From Plecoglossus altivelis (Eukaryota; Chordata; Actinopteri; Osmeriformes; Plecoglossidae), in the NCBI GenBank assembly GCA_036571765.1, contig BROE01000013.1:14262999-14326998 (forward strand): DNA of 64,000 nucleotides. The letters run 5' to 3'. Numbering within the stretch: the first letter of the stretch is position 1; every line of letters starts with the position of its first letter. Below the pieces are notes generated by a model. The model ran no database searches. It saw only the letters and a program-made list of their open reading frames with translations, and was not told where the DNA came from. Shown here piece by piece: positions 36,715 through 48,413 of this stretch. The translations under genes and the position numbers were made by a program.

Positions 36715-37110
36715 AGTGGGCTAGCATGGGTGTAGAGGGATTTTTAAAAGCGAAATCTTTATGTCCTCACCCTCCTGCTGTCTGACAGATATGAGTCCAG
36801 AGCCCTCGCTAATAAAAAGTGAAGTCTGGCCTCCTGGGGAAGGATCTCCTTTATTTGATGTGCAGCTAATCTGTAGGTGAAGAGCCCCAGATAAGGACAG
36901 CAGTGTGGAGCCATGGCTAATAACTTCCTGCTCAATAATGCTCCCCTGGACTGGTCAAAAGAGAATTAGCCTGGACAATATTCAGTGCAGAATCTCTCAA
37001 CGTGACAAACACCTCTCCTCTCTTTAGTCTGCTTCGCTCGGGATTGTCTACATCTATGGTACGTCCTTCAATTTAATTACAGGCAACGAGTAGTTCAATA
37101 AATAGCAGAA
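36715..37110. promoter_or_regulatory. Candidate conserved non-coding element
   Basis: A repeat-free block of about 400 bases with AGATAAGG (GATA, 36889-36896), GCTAATAAC, CTCAATAATG, GAATTAGCC and TTTAATTAC words. Composition and word density resemble deeply conserved vertebrate enhancers. No useful coding frame. Confidence 0.27.
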
Positions 37111-37211
37111 AACATGCCATATCCAACAAATTGGACATACATACAAATTGGACAGTATATACCACAAGAGTGATACCAAGGGTTAAAAATAAAACTATTA
37201 TTGGTCAAACA

Positions 37212-37212
37212 T

Positions 37213-37262
<50 letters not shown>
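37212..37262. repeat. (GA)n microsatellite
   Basis: About 25 GA units with one GACA interruption near the left end, followed by a purine-rich shoulder to about 37310. Confidence 0.95.
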
Positions 37263-37264
<2 letters not shown>

Positions 37265-38725
37265 AACAAGATGAACAAGAGGGAGAGAGGCCAAAAGAGA
37301 ATGAATGAGAGAAACATTCCTATGGAGAAGGGAAAACACATCTTCTTTGTCTGTTTCTCTGTGACAGTCACATTAACCTCGTCCGCCTCTCACACAGTGT
37401 AATTTTGGCAAAGGAGGGTCTGTCTGTCCAACATGCCATCTTATTAAGTGGACCATTGCACTAGTTCACCTTGGCAGCTGCCTGTGATTGACATATAGCA
37501 GCATTCCATGTGAGAGGTATGGAGTTTCTCATACATTGAAAGCAATATTGCCTCCAAAGTAAAAAGCTGTCAGTAAGGTAATTTTGCCTGCTCAAAAAAT
37601 GTGGAAGTATTTGAAGTTTAAGATGGATGAAAGGGGAGAGTAAATGAATATATCGAGCCCCAGGACTGCATTTCTGAATTTATCAGGTCACCATTCACAG
37701 TGTGCCAACTGCACTTGTTGATTGTAAGGCAGAATTTAAAACATGTTACTTATGAGTCCAAGGTATGTTTTCAGTTATTCAATTAGATTTTTTTTTTTTG
37801 TTTGGCATCTTTATCTCTGGATGGTAAATAAAACACAAATAATTGTCTTAGTTGTGGTTATCAGTTGTTGAATTTTAATGAGGAAAAAAGGCATTATGAC
37901 AGACAATTGAAGTCTGGGTAAGCCTCAAGCATCAAACGCCTTCCATTGTTTCAGAAAGTCTTTAAAAGTGATTTCCCACTATTTGACTTTCAAATTCAAC
38001 TCATTTCTGTTGCTGTAAAGAAAAAAAAAGAAAAGAAAACGTACTGTTTTGTTAGTTTAGGTTGATTGTCTCTACACACTTGAGCAGGCTCTGGAAGTAG
38101 GCAAACAGAGACCCTGCTCACGTTGGCTGACAAATAAAGATCCTAATAGAATTTAATGAAGAAAAAAAAAGTCCCTTGGGTATTACTTGTGAAAGAAAAT
38201 AAATGAAAATGACACCTAAAATTAAAATGCCTGTGACTGTTCCGATCAATGTTTGTTCTCTATTTCTATCAAGCGTTATTGTGTTTGATGTTGTCGACTG
38301 TAAAATATTTTACCTGCTGGGATCTACAATTGAAAGCTGTGTGGTCATAAACAGATTATTTTGTCAACCTCATTGCATGTGACAAAGAAGGCTCTGAAGA
38401 TAGCACATTTTCATCTACCAGACTTAGGCTAGTGACCCGCACTAGTCGCTACTAATCAAGATGAAAGTATAAAAATATGAAAACGATCAAGAAACCTAGT
38501 TATTACACACCATATTTCATAACAACTTATTTCATCTTACCAACTATGTAGACATTAATCCACTTTCCAAAATTGAGCAACTCTTGCCATCAACTGCATT
38601 TAGTTAGCTAAACTGGCTCTGTATTGAGTTCCATGAGCAATTTACTTTCTTAAAGTACACAAAGGCTCATGGGTAATCACATTTGTCTCATTCATAATAC
38701 AGTATTATTGATCTTCGAAACATTA

Positions 38726-38983
38726 CAGGAAGGTGTGACTAGACTTTTCAGGAAGCTGTCAGTAGCCTGTTCCAGAGACTGTCAGTAGCCTATACTGGAT
38801 CCTGTCAGTAGCCCATACTGGAAGTTGTTAGTAGACTATACTCAAAGCTGCCAGTAGCCTATTCTGAAGCTTGTCAGTTGCATATGCAGAAATGTACCTG
38901 CAGGCAAAACAGAAAGGTGTCACTAAGATATAAAATAAGCTATCAACAAACTATAGTATACAGGAAGGTGTCAGAGGAACAGA
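38726..38983 (+). repeat. Diverged 23-bp minisatellite, about 11 units
   Basis: Units start at 38726, 38749, 38772, 38795, 38818, 38841, 38864, 38887, 38910, 38933 and, after a 5-base insertion, 38961. The spacing is exactly 23 bases. The approximate consensus is CAGGAAGCTGTCAGTAGCC followed by TATA. Central units agree best and outer units decay, as in an old array. The period is not a multiple of three, so it is not a protein repeat. Confidence 0.88.
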
Positions 38984-39586
38984 GATTTTGTATGGTATCT
39001 ATTGTAGTTAGTAAAGCTGTCAAAATGTCTTTCCTATGGTAAAAGGACCAGGCGGGGATTAGTGGTAATACAAACCAAAAAGCTTAGTAATGCCAAAAGG
39101 CAACTTTCAAATAAGAACAATGGATGTGCTCACAATGTAACTTCACAGTATAATTTTGAACAAAGTCTTTTTTGGCATGTGAAACTGTTTGCCTTCTTAA
39201 CAAAGGCTCTCATAAGACATCGTTTTAGCATTATCTTGTAAAGAGTTCTACAATTAAAATAACCAGTTTTGTAGAGGGGTGAGTTTTGATGGTGCTCATA
39301 AAAGCAAGTGGGCTACACATTGTTGTTTGAAATTTGTTGAAACACAATCGTGGGAACGGTTTTTGTGCAAACTATGAACAAGTCATCATCAGTACCGAGC
39401 GGTTTCCCGGATCACCTTCCCTCACTCTGTGTGCTTGTCGGATGTGCCTTGAGATTAGAAGAGATTATCACATGCCTCGTAAGAGAGCAAAGGGCAGAGA
39501 CACAAGTGAACCTGACAATCCACAAACAGACCTTAATTAAAATCACTCAGATTATCTGTCCCCTTCTTCCATCCACATGTACGTGC

Positions 39587-39616
39587 ACGCACACAAACAC
39601 ACACACACACACACAC
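39587..39616. repeat. CA microsatellite
   Basis: Short CA array with one AAAC interruption, ending in CCGGGCC. Confidence 0.9.
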
Positions 39617-40292
39617 CGGGCCTGGTATATGGACTGCAAATATTGATTGAGCTGCTCATCGGTATGGCTGAGCACATCCGTCTATAAATATTTCATCACT
39701 GAAGTCCTTGTGAAATTTTAACAGTGAGATTAAAATGACAGGTACCTCTTACAGATCCACTGCAGGAGCAGAGACATGAGTGGTGGATTATCTTGTACGG
39801 TTCAATTTGTAAACCAGTACTGCATAAGTATAGTAACAGCAAGCTAATTATTATAGTGTATGTTTGTGCTTGTATGCTTGCGAGTGTGCCATGTTTGCAT
39901 ATTCACATGCAAGTGTGTCCTTGAAACCGTTAAATCAGCCAGTAGCATGTTTGTTGAAAGGCATCTTATCTAAGTACATGCAGGTTGGAAAACTTGATCT
40001 AACCTCAAACTGCATCCTTGATGAGGCATAAGGGTCAGTACCTTTTCATCCCACTCTTCTCAGGCAGAGCTGGAATTCAATTGACTTGTCTTAATATTGA
40101 ATTGACCTAGGTAGTGTGTTGATGTTGGCATGACATCTTCAGTAATTGTCAGTGTAATTATTAATATAGAAAGTGCCTGGTGGATATTTAGCTTTGTGCA
40201 ACATTAAATGGTATGTTTCACTGATAAGGAGACTTCCGCAACTAAATCCAAAGACTGTCTTAGCTTTCTTCAACTGTTGACAGCTTCTATAA

Positions 40293-40361
40293 AACACACA
40301 CACGACACACACAGATGCAAGCACACTCAGATGCACACACACACACACAAGCACACACAGC
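40293..40361. repeat. Interrupted CA microsatellite
   Basis: CA runs separated by CGAC, GATGCAAG and TCAGATG. The GATGCA word recurs twice, hinting at a small internal duplication. Confidence 0.85.
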
Positions 40362-41299
40362 ATTTAGGGACTGACATTGTGCGCAGCTAATGCATTTGCT
40401 ATTCTGCTTCCATGTTTGTGACTGCTAGCCTTTGATGTGATTTCAGCTCCAATTTGATATCAGGGTTTTAGCTGAGTTATTCAGAGTTCAGAGAAGAGGG
40501 AAGTAGAGCAGGGCATTTAGTTACTTATACAAACATTGGAAGAGAATATTGGAGAGAAAGGAGTGAATGGAGGGGAACAACTGAACTGTTGGCAAAATAT
40601 CGTTAGTGCTATTGCTTAATGTTGAGAAACTAATAGGAGCAAAGTTTTGGCCATTTCATGCTTTACTTTTCAGTTGTATGACTTGATGGCTGGCTCCATT
40701 AGCTCACATAAAGTCAGAAATAGCTCAACAAATAAAGTGACAAGTATTAGCGGAGTTGTTTGGTAGTGAGTTATGTTACCAGGCCATTTTGACACTTAAG
40801 AAGCAAGACGACTGTTTGCCTTAACGTCACATTGAGTCCTGTCATGTACTCAAGGTGCATGACTTGAGCTAAGTGTAGTGATGTGATTGTTTCACGTGGT
40901 AAAACAACACGCACTTGAGTATTTGAGCTGTACGGTCAGATTGACTCAGCTGGTCAATTGGAACGATTGGTTCTGCCTGCCAGGTGGAATCTATGAGGAA
41001 GTCAAGTGATTGGATTTGCCTGTCCATAGATGTGCCGTTTGATTAGCTCTGCCTGTTTGTTGGTGATTGCAGCCAAATTGCCACCTGTCCCTCATTTGTC
41101 TACCTGTCTATCTGTCTGCCTTTCAGGTGGACCTTTCGCAGGGCTCTTTAGGAGCAGATGACGGAGAGGTGATGATCTCCCTCTTTTCAGTTTGGGCTTC
41201 CTTCCTTTGGGGTTGTTTTGGAGGGGTTACAGTGAACTTTTCAGTGGCGTGTTTTGTTGCTGCCTGACTTTTATACCAATGTTTACTTTTAGTTGTCAC

Positions 41300-41313
41300 T
41301 CTTCCTCTCTCTG

Positions 41314-41388
<75 letters not shown>

Positions 41389-41500
41389 ATCTGTCTCTCG
41401 ATCAGTTTCTTTCGTATTTACTCTCTCTGTCTCTCTTTCTGTCTGTCTACCTCGCTCTCTCTTCCTCTCCCTCTATCTCTCTCACTCTGTCTCTTCCATG
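41300..41500. repeat. CT/CTGT microsatellite domain
   Basis: CTCTGT units lead into a pure CT run of about 28 units, then CTCGATC and mixed CT/TCTG sequence. It is about 200 bases of almost pure pyrimidine with scattered G. Confidence 0.93.
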
Positions 41501-44500
41501 TTGTGAGGAAGAGGAGGGTAGATAAGGGCTCCTCTGAGACGAAGAGACAGGCAGGAGGAGAAAGCATTGCCTTTGGTCTATTTAACTCCTATATATTATT
41601 CACAGCCCCCTTAGGGTCAAAATAGTGCTGCTCCCTGCCCAAACACCCCATATCAGATGAATGGTGTTCACTTCCACACCCCTACCAGTAATTGTTCTGT
41701 GGCAGAATGGAACATTTTCTCTGTTAGACCATTAAACAAATAATGCTAGGGATGATAGTCGTGTGGATGGATGCAGACGTTTCACAGCACTCTGCTGTGT
41801 ACGTTATGTAACATTGGACTATGAGGTTTTTCTATCACAACAAAAGCCCAGTAGATTTTAACGTGAGCTCATTGTGCAGTCAAATAAAATAATTTATTAT
41901 CAATTATCGACTGTTTTCCAATTTTATGCTTTTCCTTGCTTGTCGACTGCAGCAACAAATCAACAAGCCGTTTTCACTCTAGGTGGCATATAAAAATTGT
42001 ATATTGAAAGTGGGCGTTGGTTGGCGTTATAAAACTTGAAATAATATTCCTGTTTCTACGGAAAACACTCTGATACACAATATTAAGTACATGCAGTATG
42101 TATAGATGTATACACAGTATGAACACTGTAAATACTGTTCATTGCACTAATTAGAGAACTTATGGAATGGACAGACATTATTAGTAACTTAATAAGTGGC
42201 ATGTTGTATTAACTGTATTCTAACAAACAGGTAGGATGAAGAAGTGGTAATAATGGTTGTTGTCAGTAGTGCCAACAGTGTCCTACAGTTACCTGGTACT
42301 TTAATACGCAAACTGAGAGAATTGACAGCTTCTGCTGTTTATTTTGAGATCATGGTGGCAAAGAACAGCTAATGACAGACATGTAAAGAAGATCTGATTC
42401 CAGAGATTAACTTGCTAAATATTGCAGTAAGTATACTTACACACAGTGCATGACAATGAACCTGAGTCCTTATGTTGCACATGCTTCGTGACTAAGACAA
42501 AGAGGAGGGCAGAGGAAGGGGAGCTTTTTCTCCATAACTATTAAATGCAGCATATGGCTGGAACCTGGAGATGAAGCTGCAGGAATACTGATCCATGGAG
42601 CCACAGAGACAGAACACTGAAGACCAGGTGGCCAGCACTCCGACATATGCTCCAAACAAACACAGGTACTTTCATTCAACAGAGTGGTGAAAACACGACA
42701 TCCGAGACCAGATGCAAGCAATACTTTGGAATAATCCTGCCAAAAGGGGCACTTGCCAAGCAATATGCTCTCAGTATGTGATGTATGACTGCTATGTTAA
42801 AGCCAAGCTGGTGATGAGCGTGTCCATAGGATTTCCTGGATGCCTCTGTATTCTGGGCAGGTCAGATCAGTCAGAGCGTACAGGAGAGCTGACAGGAAAC
42901 CAAACTTGGAAGCTGTTGTAAATACAAAAGTCTTTGTTTGGTGGAGGCAAAAGACATAACAACAAACATGAAACACATTGATACCATGGTGTGGGTGAAT
43001 ACTGAATGTCTACAGGGGTGGCAATGCCCTTCGAGGTCACAGGACTCCACGGAAGCAACTACCCAAAGCGAGCCTCATCATCGCCTATAATTGGATGATA
43101 TTGTACACCTCATCAAGGATCATCCCTATATACAGCATACACACTTGTAAAGGGATTTTGTTAAACAGTCTACTGTGTATAATAACACAGAACAAACAAA
43201 AACATAAATATGATGAATAGACATAATTCAAGCAGCAAAAGGGCCTAAAATCCACCCTGAAATGTAAAATTGCCTTTATTTCCCATTACACGTTTACAGT
43301 TCTCCACCAGCCACTGAAAGTGATGGTAGAAATGATGGTGCAATATATCATTTGAAGTAGAAAATGATCACTACCCTCAAGATTATGACGGCTTGTTGTT
43401 TTTTTTCAAAGACAGAGCAACTAAAAACAAGCTTTGTTCCTGCTAAAATTCCCATCCGCCATGAATATCCCCTCAGTAAAGAGGTTCCCACACAGAATAA
43501 TGTCCTGTAGAATAACTTCAGAGAGGGAACCAACACCATGGTCCCTTCACATGGTATCCTACCACATAGTTGACCAGATATTTAAGTGCCCGCTGCTCAG
43601 TATGACTGGTTTTACAGGAGCAGAAAGCCTGTAGATTGAGCCAGATACAGAGCTACTGCTTCAATGATCGATTGGAACGTGGACGGGAAATGGTGAAAAC
43701 ATGATTGCTCAGCTTCCCTTGGAATGCTCAGATTTCCACAAATAATCTATAAACTCATTCAGACTGTGGTGACTCTGAACTCCTTTGCCAGCGGCAACAA
43801 TCTGCAATTAGCAAGGAGTCAAAACCGACAGTGCGAACATTTCCCAATCTATCACTGTCTCCATGACACTTCGATTAGAGCTATTTTACCTGAAATTGTG
43901 ACATTGTGATCTGTTGTCCCGCAAAAGTCTGTTTGGCTCCTTGGAACACTTAAACCTGTTTGATGGAATTGTTCAATCAATTCCGGTAAGGGTAAGGTAA
44001 ACCTTGTGCACAACACCATGTTCTTGTGTCGTGCAGCGCTGGGATGAGAACCCACAGTGACGGCACTGCACACGAACATGGTCACATGATGAACACATCC
44101 AACTTCATTTAACATCACATGAATATGCTGAACACCTTTCCATCTACTTCACATTTAAATGAATATCCTCCTCTACATCAACACAGCCCTGATTAGTTCA
44201 ATGATGAGATGACTTTACAGTTATTAGATAAATAAGGAAGGGGGTGGGGGGGTTATTGAAAACATGCCATGAGTGTGGACCACAGCGCACCACCAAAGGT
44301 GACCTGCTTTCCCAGATTAGATGGGACCCATTCGTGTTCTGAATAATGACAGACATTTGGGTCATCATCCCCTTTTTGGAACCTCTCATTCACGTATTGC
44401 TCAGAAATATCTTAGGTCAAGAGATGTGAATGCAACTTGATTGCAGTGATAAGTCATCCAGAAATTGCTCATAAATAAATGTACTGAATGTATACATTCA

Positions 44501-44950
44501 ATATGAACATGTTTTTCTTATTTGGAGTACAAGTGATAAATTGTCCGGTTTTAATATGTTTTTTTTGTGGGATTCTGTTTTACTGTAATTGAATTGGTGA
44601 CATGTTTTTTTCACGCTCTGTGCTGCCGTAGTGTTGCAACCTGTTATGATGTGTCTGAGTCGCTGTCATCCAGTCTCAGTCTGTTCTATCTTTTCTATTT
44701 TGATTCTCTCCTCAAACAGGCTGCCAATACTTTCAGTCCCTGCGTCTATCTTCTTTCTTCTACTTCTTCTTTATGGTTGGTTAAACATACACACAGACTC
44801 TTGATCGGAAATGGTCAATATCAGTTTTGATTTGAGCAACACCCGTTTATTTGTTATTTAGTTTTAGTTTCCTCTTGTATGGATTTTCTTAATCAAATTA
44901 CAAAAATCCTCTCTCACACTAGTTGGGTATGCATGCTAATGTGCCTTCTC
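41501..44950. other. Unique sequence with a SINE-like fragment
   Basis: No recognised gene. The SINE-like B-box element at 43985-44082 is the only mobile-element trace. Minus frames at 42470-42763 and 43852-44118 are unsupported. Confidence 0.55.
43985..44082 (-). mobile_element. SINE-like fragment with Pol III B box
   Basis: On the minus strand it reads GGGTTCTCATCCCAGCGCTGC (B-box part at 44053-44041), followed by a block GTGCACAAGG and then TTTACCTTACCCTTACC. From memory, many fish tRNA-derived SINEs carry GGTTCGAATCCCAGC followed by a GTCCTTGGGCAAGGCACTT-type word and then ACCCTACC, so this looks like a decayed copy. No A box, tail or target-site duplication could be fixed. Flanking words ACCATGTTC and GAACATGGT make an imperfect hairpin (44015-44082) around the B box. 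Confidence 0.42.
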
Positions 44951-44962
44951 TCTATCTCTTTA

Positions 44963-45004
<42 letters not shown>

Positions 45005-45064
45005 TCTCTCTCTCACTCTCTACCTTCACCTCTCTCTCTCTCTCTGCTGCTCTCCCTCTCTATC
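44951..45064. repeat. CT microsatellite domain
   Basis: Three CT runs separated by ACTCT and ACCTTCAC, ending in CTGCTGCTCTCC. The plus and minus Ser-Leu or Arg-Glu frames are repeat translation. Confidence 0.93.
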
Positions 45065-45810
45065 CAGGACAATGTTTCTCTCTTCACAATCACAGTTAGA
45101 CTGTGTGTTGGTATGTGCATGTGTCTGTGTGTATACTTAGTTGTGTAGTTGTCCATGTGCGCACTGTCAACACGATTGCACCCCAACACAGCAGTATCCA
45201 GGCCATGTTGTTGTGGTGATTGCAGCTCGCTAGTGTCAGAAGGAAACATCCTAAGGCAAGGTGGAGGACAGTATGATTCACCCAGAAAGAAAAAAAGAGC
45301 AGGTGAACCATTTCTCAGTTCAATATTCTAGTTTTGTTTTTACATGACTTGCCTTGCATAATCATGAGTTTTGAACACCATTTACTTAATAAGAGGCAGT
45401 GAGATTCATACTCCCAAGGCCAGTAAGTACATGAAAATAATGACTTTTTTTCAGTATAGTATCATTTAGGACCACATATCAAATTTCTTCAGTTCAAGGA
45501 TTTCACTGTGGAAATATTATACATTATGGAACTGAAACAAAAGATGATGTTGAAAATGAATACCCCTTAAATATTTAAGACGTAGATTAATCAAATATTT
45601 GTATTTCAAGCAGCTGTTTTCTGCATTAAATAAAGTTACATTGTCAGTAGAACACCCTAATGCCTTGCAGAATATCTTATGGCCTCGCTCCAGCAAGCTG
45701 TCTCAAACCGTGAATCCGCTCACCTTCACCTTTAATCCAACTCTGTATCTTTCTGGCATCCCTACGTTTCAGCTAACAGACACTATAAGAAACCCATTGA
45801 ACAGCTCTTT

Positions 45811-45841
45811 TTTATATATACTATATATACTATATATATAA
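45811..45841. repeat. TATA-rich repeat
   Basis: Two CTATATATA units embedded in TA runs, a low-melting stretch. Confidence 0.85.
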
Positions 45842-46022
45842 AGCTCTAAAAAATATTAGGAAATCAAAGCATATTTTTCTTTCCTTTTCAAAAAGTTGAG
45901 AGGGACAATCTTGAATGAGGAGCAGAAGAGTAAGAGGTCATTTTTAGATTTTAGCCTTCTGCTACTCACTCAAAGAAAATGATTTTAAAAAAAAGGTGCA
46001 GTTGTCTCAGAGCTGTGTTTGG

Positions 46023-46105
46023 ACATTCAACCATTATTGTCTGAACTGCAGGTTCCTACATTCAACCAATATAGTCTGAACACCAGGTTCCTATATTTAA
46101 CCTAA
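46023..46105 (+). repeat. 35-bp tandem repeat, two full units plus a partial
   Basis: Units 46023-46057 and 46058-46092 share ACATTCAACC, GTCTGAAC and CAGGTTCCT. A partial third begins ATATTTAACCTAACTGG. Exact 35-base spacing with several substitutions implies an old duplication. Confidence 0.85.
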
Positions 46106-46280
46106 CTGGTGACCTTCTTTATGTAGTACAAGGTTATTTTACCAGAACAGAAATGAAATATTAATGATGCTGAAGATGCCACGATTACAGTGCCATGTCA
46201 ACCAGAACAAATCTGTTCCTCAGTCTCTGAGTGTTTCTCTTTTCATCCGCTCTCTCTTTTCTTCTCCCTTCTTCACAACC

Positions 46281-46330
46281 ACACATACGCACACACACAA
46301 ACAAAAAGGTGCACACACAAACATACAAAT
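46281..46330. repeat. Imperfect CA tract
   Basis: CA units broken by TACG, AAACAAAAAGGTG and AACATACAAA. Confidence 0.75.
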
Positions 46331-46597
46331 GCTACCACATCTATGGAGGCCTAAGGCTGATCAAAGTGGTCTCTTCATCTCCTAAACTAAGCTAAGCTGG
46401 TCTGGAATCTAAACCCCCTCTTCAGGAGATACATGAGCGGACAGATTTGGAGCCATTTGTCATCGAAGGATAGTGGATTATCCAGATCTTTTTCTGTTTG
46501 TTCTACAGCTGGCACCATCCCCCACCAGCAGCAGTTTTGCCAGGGCTCCCTCTGCTCCATTTTAAATGTCACCTAATTGTTGGGCTCAGTGGAGACC

Positions 46598-46700
46598 CCA
46601 ATACTGGAGACACACACCAACATTTACAAACGCACAACAGACAGGCACACACACGCAATGTAGAAGACACAAGGGACACACACAGAGATACTCGCACATA
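46598..46700. repeat. Imperfect CA/GACA tract
   Basis: Scattered ACAC, GACAC and GGACACACAC words of low purity over about 100 bases. Confidence 0.65.
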
Positions 46701-46937
46701 ACAGACAGCTAAATACACGGGCACTCACTTCACCAATCTGGTTACATGCAAACAAACAATAGCAATGTTCTGGGGTTTGCAGTGACTGAATGTTTAATTA
46801 TGTTTCTGTGTGGGTCTAGAGTTTCAACAAAAGCCCTTGCGATGGGATGAAAATCTAATTGTACTATTATCTGTGTGAGTGACTTCACTATCAGCCCGGA
46901 GCTCACTCCTCATCCCATGCTTGGAACAAAGGACCTC

Positions 46938-46938
46938 C

Positions 46939-46970
<32 letters not shown>

Positions 46971-46995
46971 CACCCACACACTCACTCACACACAT
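46938..46995. repeat. CA microsatellite
   Basis: A pure CA run of about 14 units, then AAAATCAC and further CACTCA/CA units. Confidence 0.93.
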
Positions 46996-47188
46996 ACATG
47001 TACAGACTCCTACAAGGGTATTTCATTCCAGCTAAGACAGTGACTTTGATAAACTGACAGCATCGGAGTGCTTTCTCCAAACACAGTCTGTTTTCATTAA
47101 CCGGCTAATCTAAAATCAATCAAGCAAAACATAGGATTACTGCCTGCAACCGGGCAGCAGAGTGTGTGCGCGGATGGTTCAATGTAGG

Positions 47189-47221
47189 TGTGTGTGTGTG
47201 TGTGTGTGGAGGGGGGGGGGG
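47189..47221 (+). repeat. (TG)n followed by G11
   Basis: About ten TG units, then GA, then eleven guanines. It is a compound tract with both Z-DNA and G-run potential. Confidence 0.93.
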
Positions 47222-47498
47222 ATTTTGTGTTATGCATCCGGCTTTCCTCATTCTCTCCTCTTGGTCACTATATATCTCTATGGCTTGCTCCTTGAATAAA
47301 TTGAATTGAAAACAATTTAAAAAGCAGATCGTATTGATGAAAAGTACAAAACAAATCAGACAAACAGTCATCAAATGACAGATATCTCATCATATGCCGA
47401 CAAAGGGCAATACTTTTTGATGTTGTGTGACTTAATCAGAATGGGCAGAACGTTTGCAAGGAAGTTGCACAATTGCTGGAGGGTAGTTAGAGGTGGTA

Positions 47499-47651
47499 AC
47501 TGGTCTAGACTGGTCCTGACTGGTCCTGAATGGTCCTGTTGGTCCTGTCTGGTCCTGACTGGTCCTGTATGGTCCTATTGGTCCTGTCTGGTCCTGGCTG
47601 GTCCTGTTTGGTCCTGACTGATCCTGACTGGTCCTGACTGGTCCTGACTGG
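47499..47651 (+). repeat. GGTCCTG minisatellite, about 15 units
   Basis: Units of 9-10 bases built on TGGTCCTG with variable NN(N) tails (AC, AA, T, TC, TA, GC, TT). A larger repeat of about 39 bases (TGGTCCTGAA near 47521 and TGGTCCTGTA near 47560, each followed by the same unit order) shows higher-order duplication. The plus Trp/Ser/Cys/Leu-rich frame over it is repeat translation. Confidence 0.93.
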
Positions 47652-48051
47652 AGTTCACTAACAGAGCAGTCAACTGTTGTTCCTTTCCAGGCAACATGCG
47701 CAGCAAGAAAGTTTTTGTTGTTTTCTACTAAACTTCACGCTTAAACCAAACTGATGAAATTGAGTATATATTTGACCATTAGTGAGATGTATTTACAATT
47801 TAAATTGGTATCATATAAGCAAAATGCCATTCATGAGATTTGTTCATTATTGCAGTTATGGTCATGATATTTCTAAATGAACTGTGAGGTCATGTTGTCT
47901 GTGATGGGCTGGGGTGGCAGGGTGTTAATCAGATCACAGAGTTGTCAGAAGGCTTCAGAGATATCTGCTGTCACCCATCTGTTGTCTGTGCAATGAAGAG
48001 AGCACTGGAGAACAGGAACTGAGCCTGACAGCTTCCCCTGTTTCTCTCTCA

Positions 48052-48231
48052 CTCACACACACACACACATCCACACGCACACACACACACCCACACGGGT
48101 ACATACACATACACGCGTGCGCGCACACACACACACACACACATCCACACACATGCGCGCGCACACACATCCACACACATGCACACACACACACACATCC
48201 ACACACACGCACACACACACACATCCACCCA
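48052..48231. repeat. CA tract with CATCCACACACATG and CGCG units
   Basis: CA arrays alternate with CATCCACACACATGC-type units and GCGCGC stretches (near 48115-48124 and 48156-48162). About 180 bases are nearly all alternating purine-pyrimidine, a strong Z-DNA candidate. Confidence 0.92.
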
Positions 48232-48377
48232 CTTCCATCTTTCCCCCCTCTATTCCTTCATCCTGGAGCAACATCAATGTGTCTTTCTGAGAGAATAACT
48301 GACAGCTATCGACTAGCTCTCCAGGATAGGGGCTCCAGTCCAGACAGCACCCCGGCAGCATGACCAACCACACCCTT

Positions 48378-48413
48378 CCTCCCCCCCTCCCTCCCTCCCT
48401 CCCTCCCTCCCCA
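48378..48413. repeat. (CCCT)n tetranucleotide array
   Basis: About seven CCCT units after a C7 stretch, followed by a long, less regular C/T-rich zone. Pure polypyrimidine with mirror symmetry, so triplex-capable. Confidence 0.92.

Larger units (their letters stand above)
35513..38725. other. Unique sequence with a GA array
   Basis: Contains a GA array at 37212-37262 and an enhancer-like block at 36715-37110. Overlapping frames are open on both strands at 36113-36380 without recognised homology. A-rich tracts occur at 38021-38040 and 38161-38170. Confidence 0.55.
38984..41299. other. Unique sequence with CA patches
   Basis: CA arrays at 39587-39616 and 40293-40361, otherwise unique AT-rich sequence. 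No gene recognised. Confidence 0.55.
45065..47498. other. Unique sequence with several small repeats
   Basis: Includes TATA-type repeats (45811-45841), a 35-bp tandem pair (46023-46092), CA arrays (46281-46330, 46598-46700, 46938-46995) and a TG/G compound tract (47189-47221). No gene recognised. Confidence 0.55.

Noticed and set aside
38726..38983. Regular 23-base spacing resembling a CRISPR array
   Set aside because: Units are contiguous with no unique spacers, they diverge along the whole unit and the setting is eukaryotic. It is a minisatellite.
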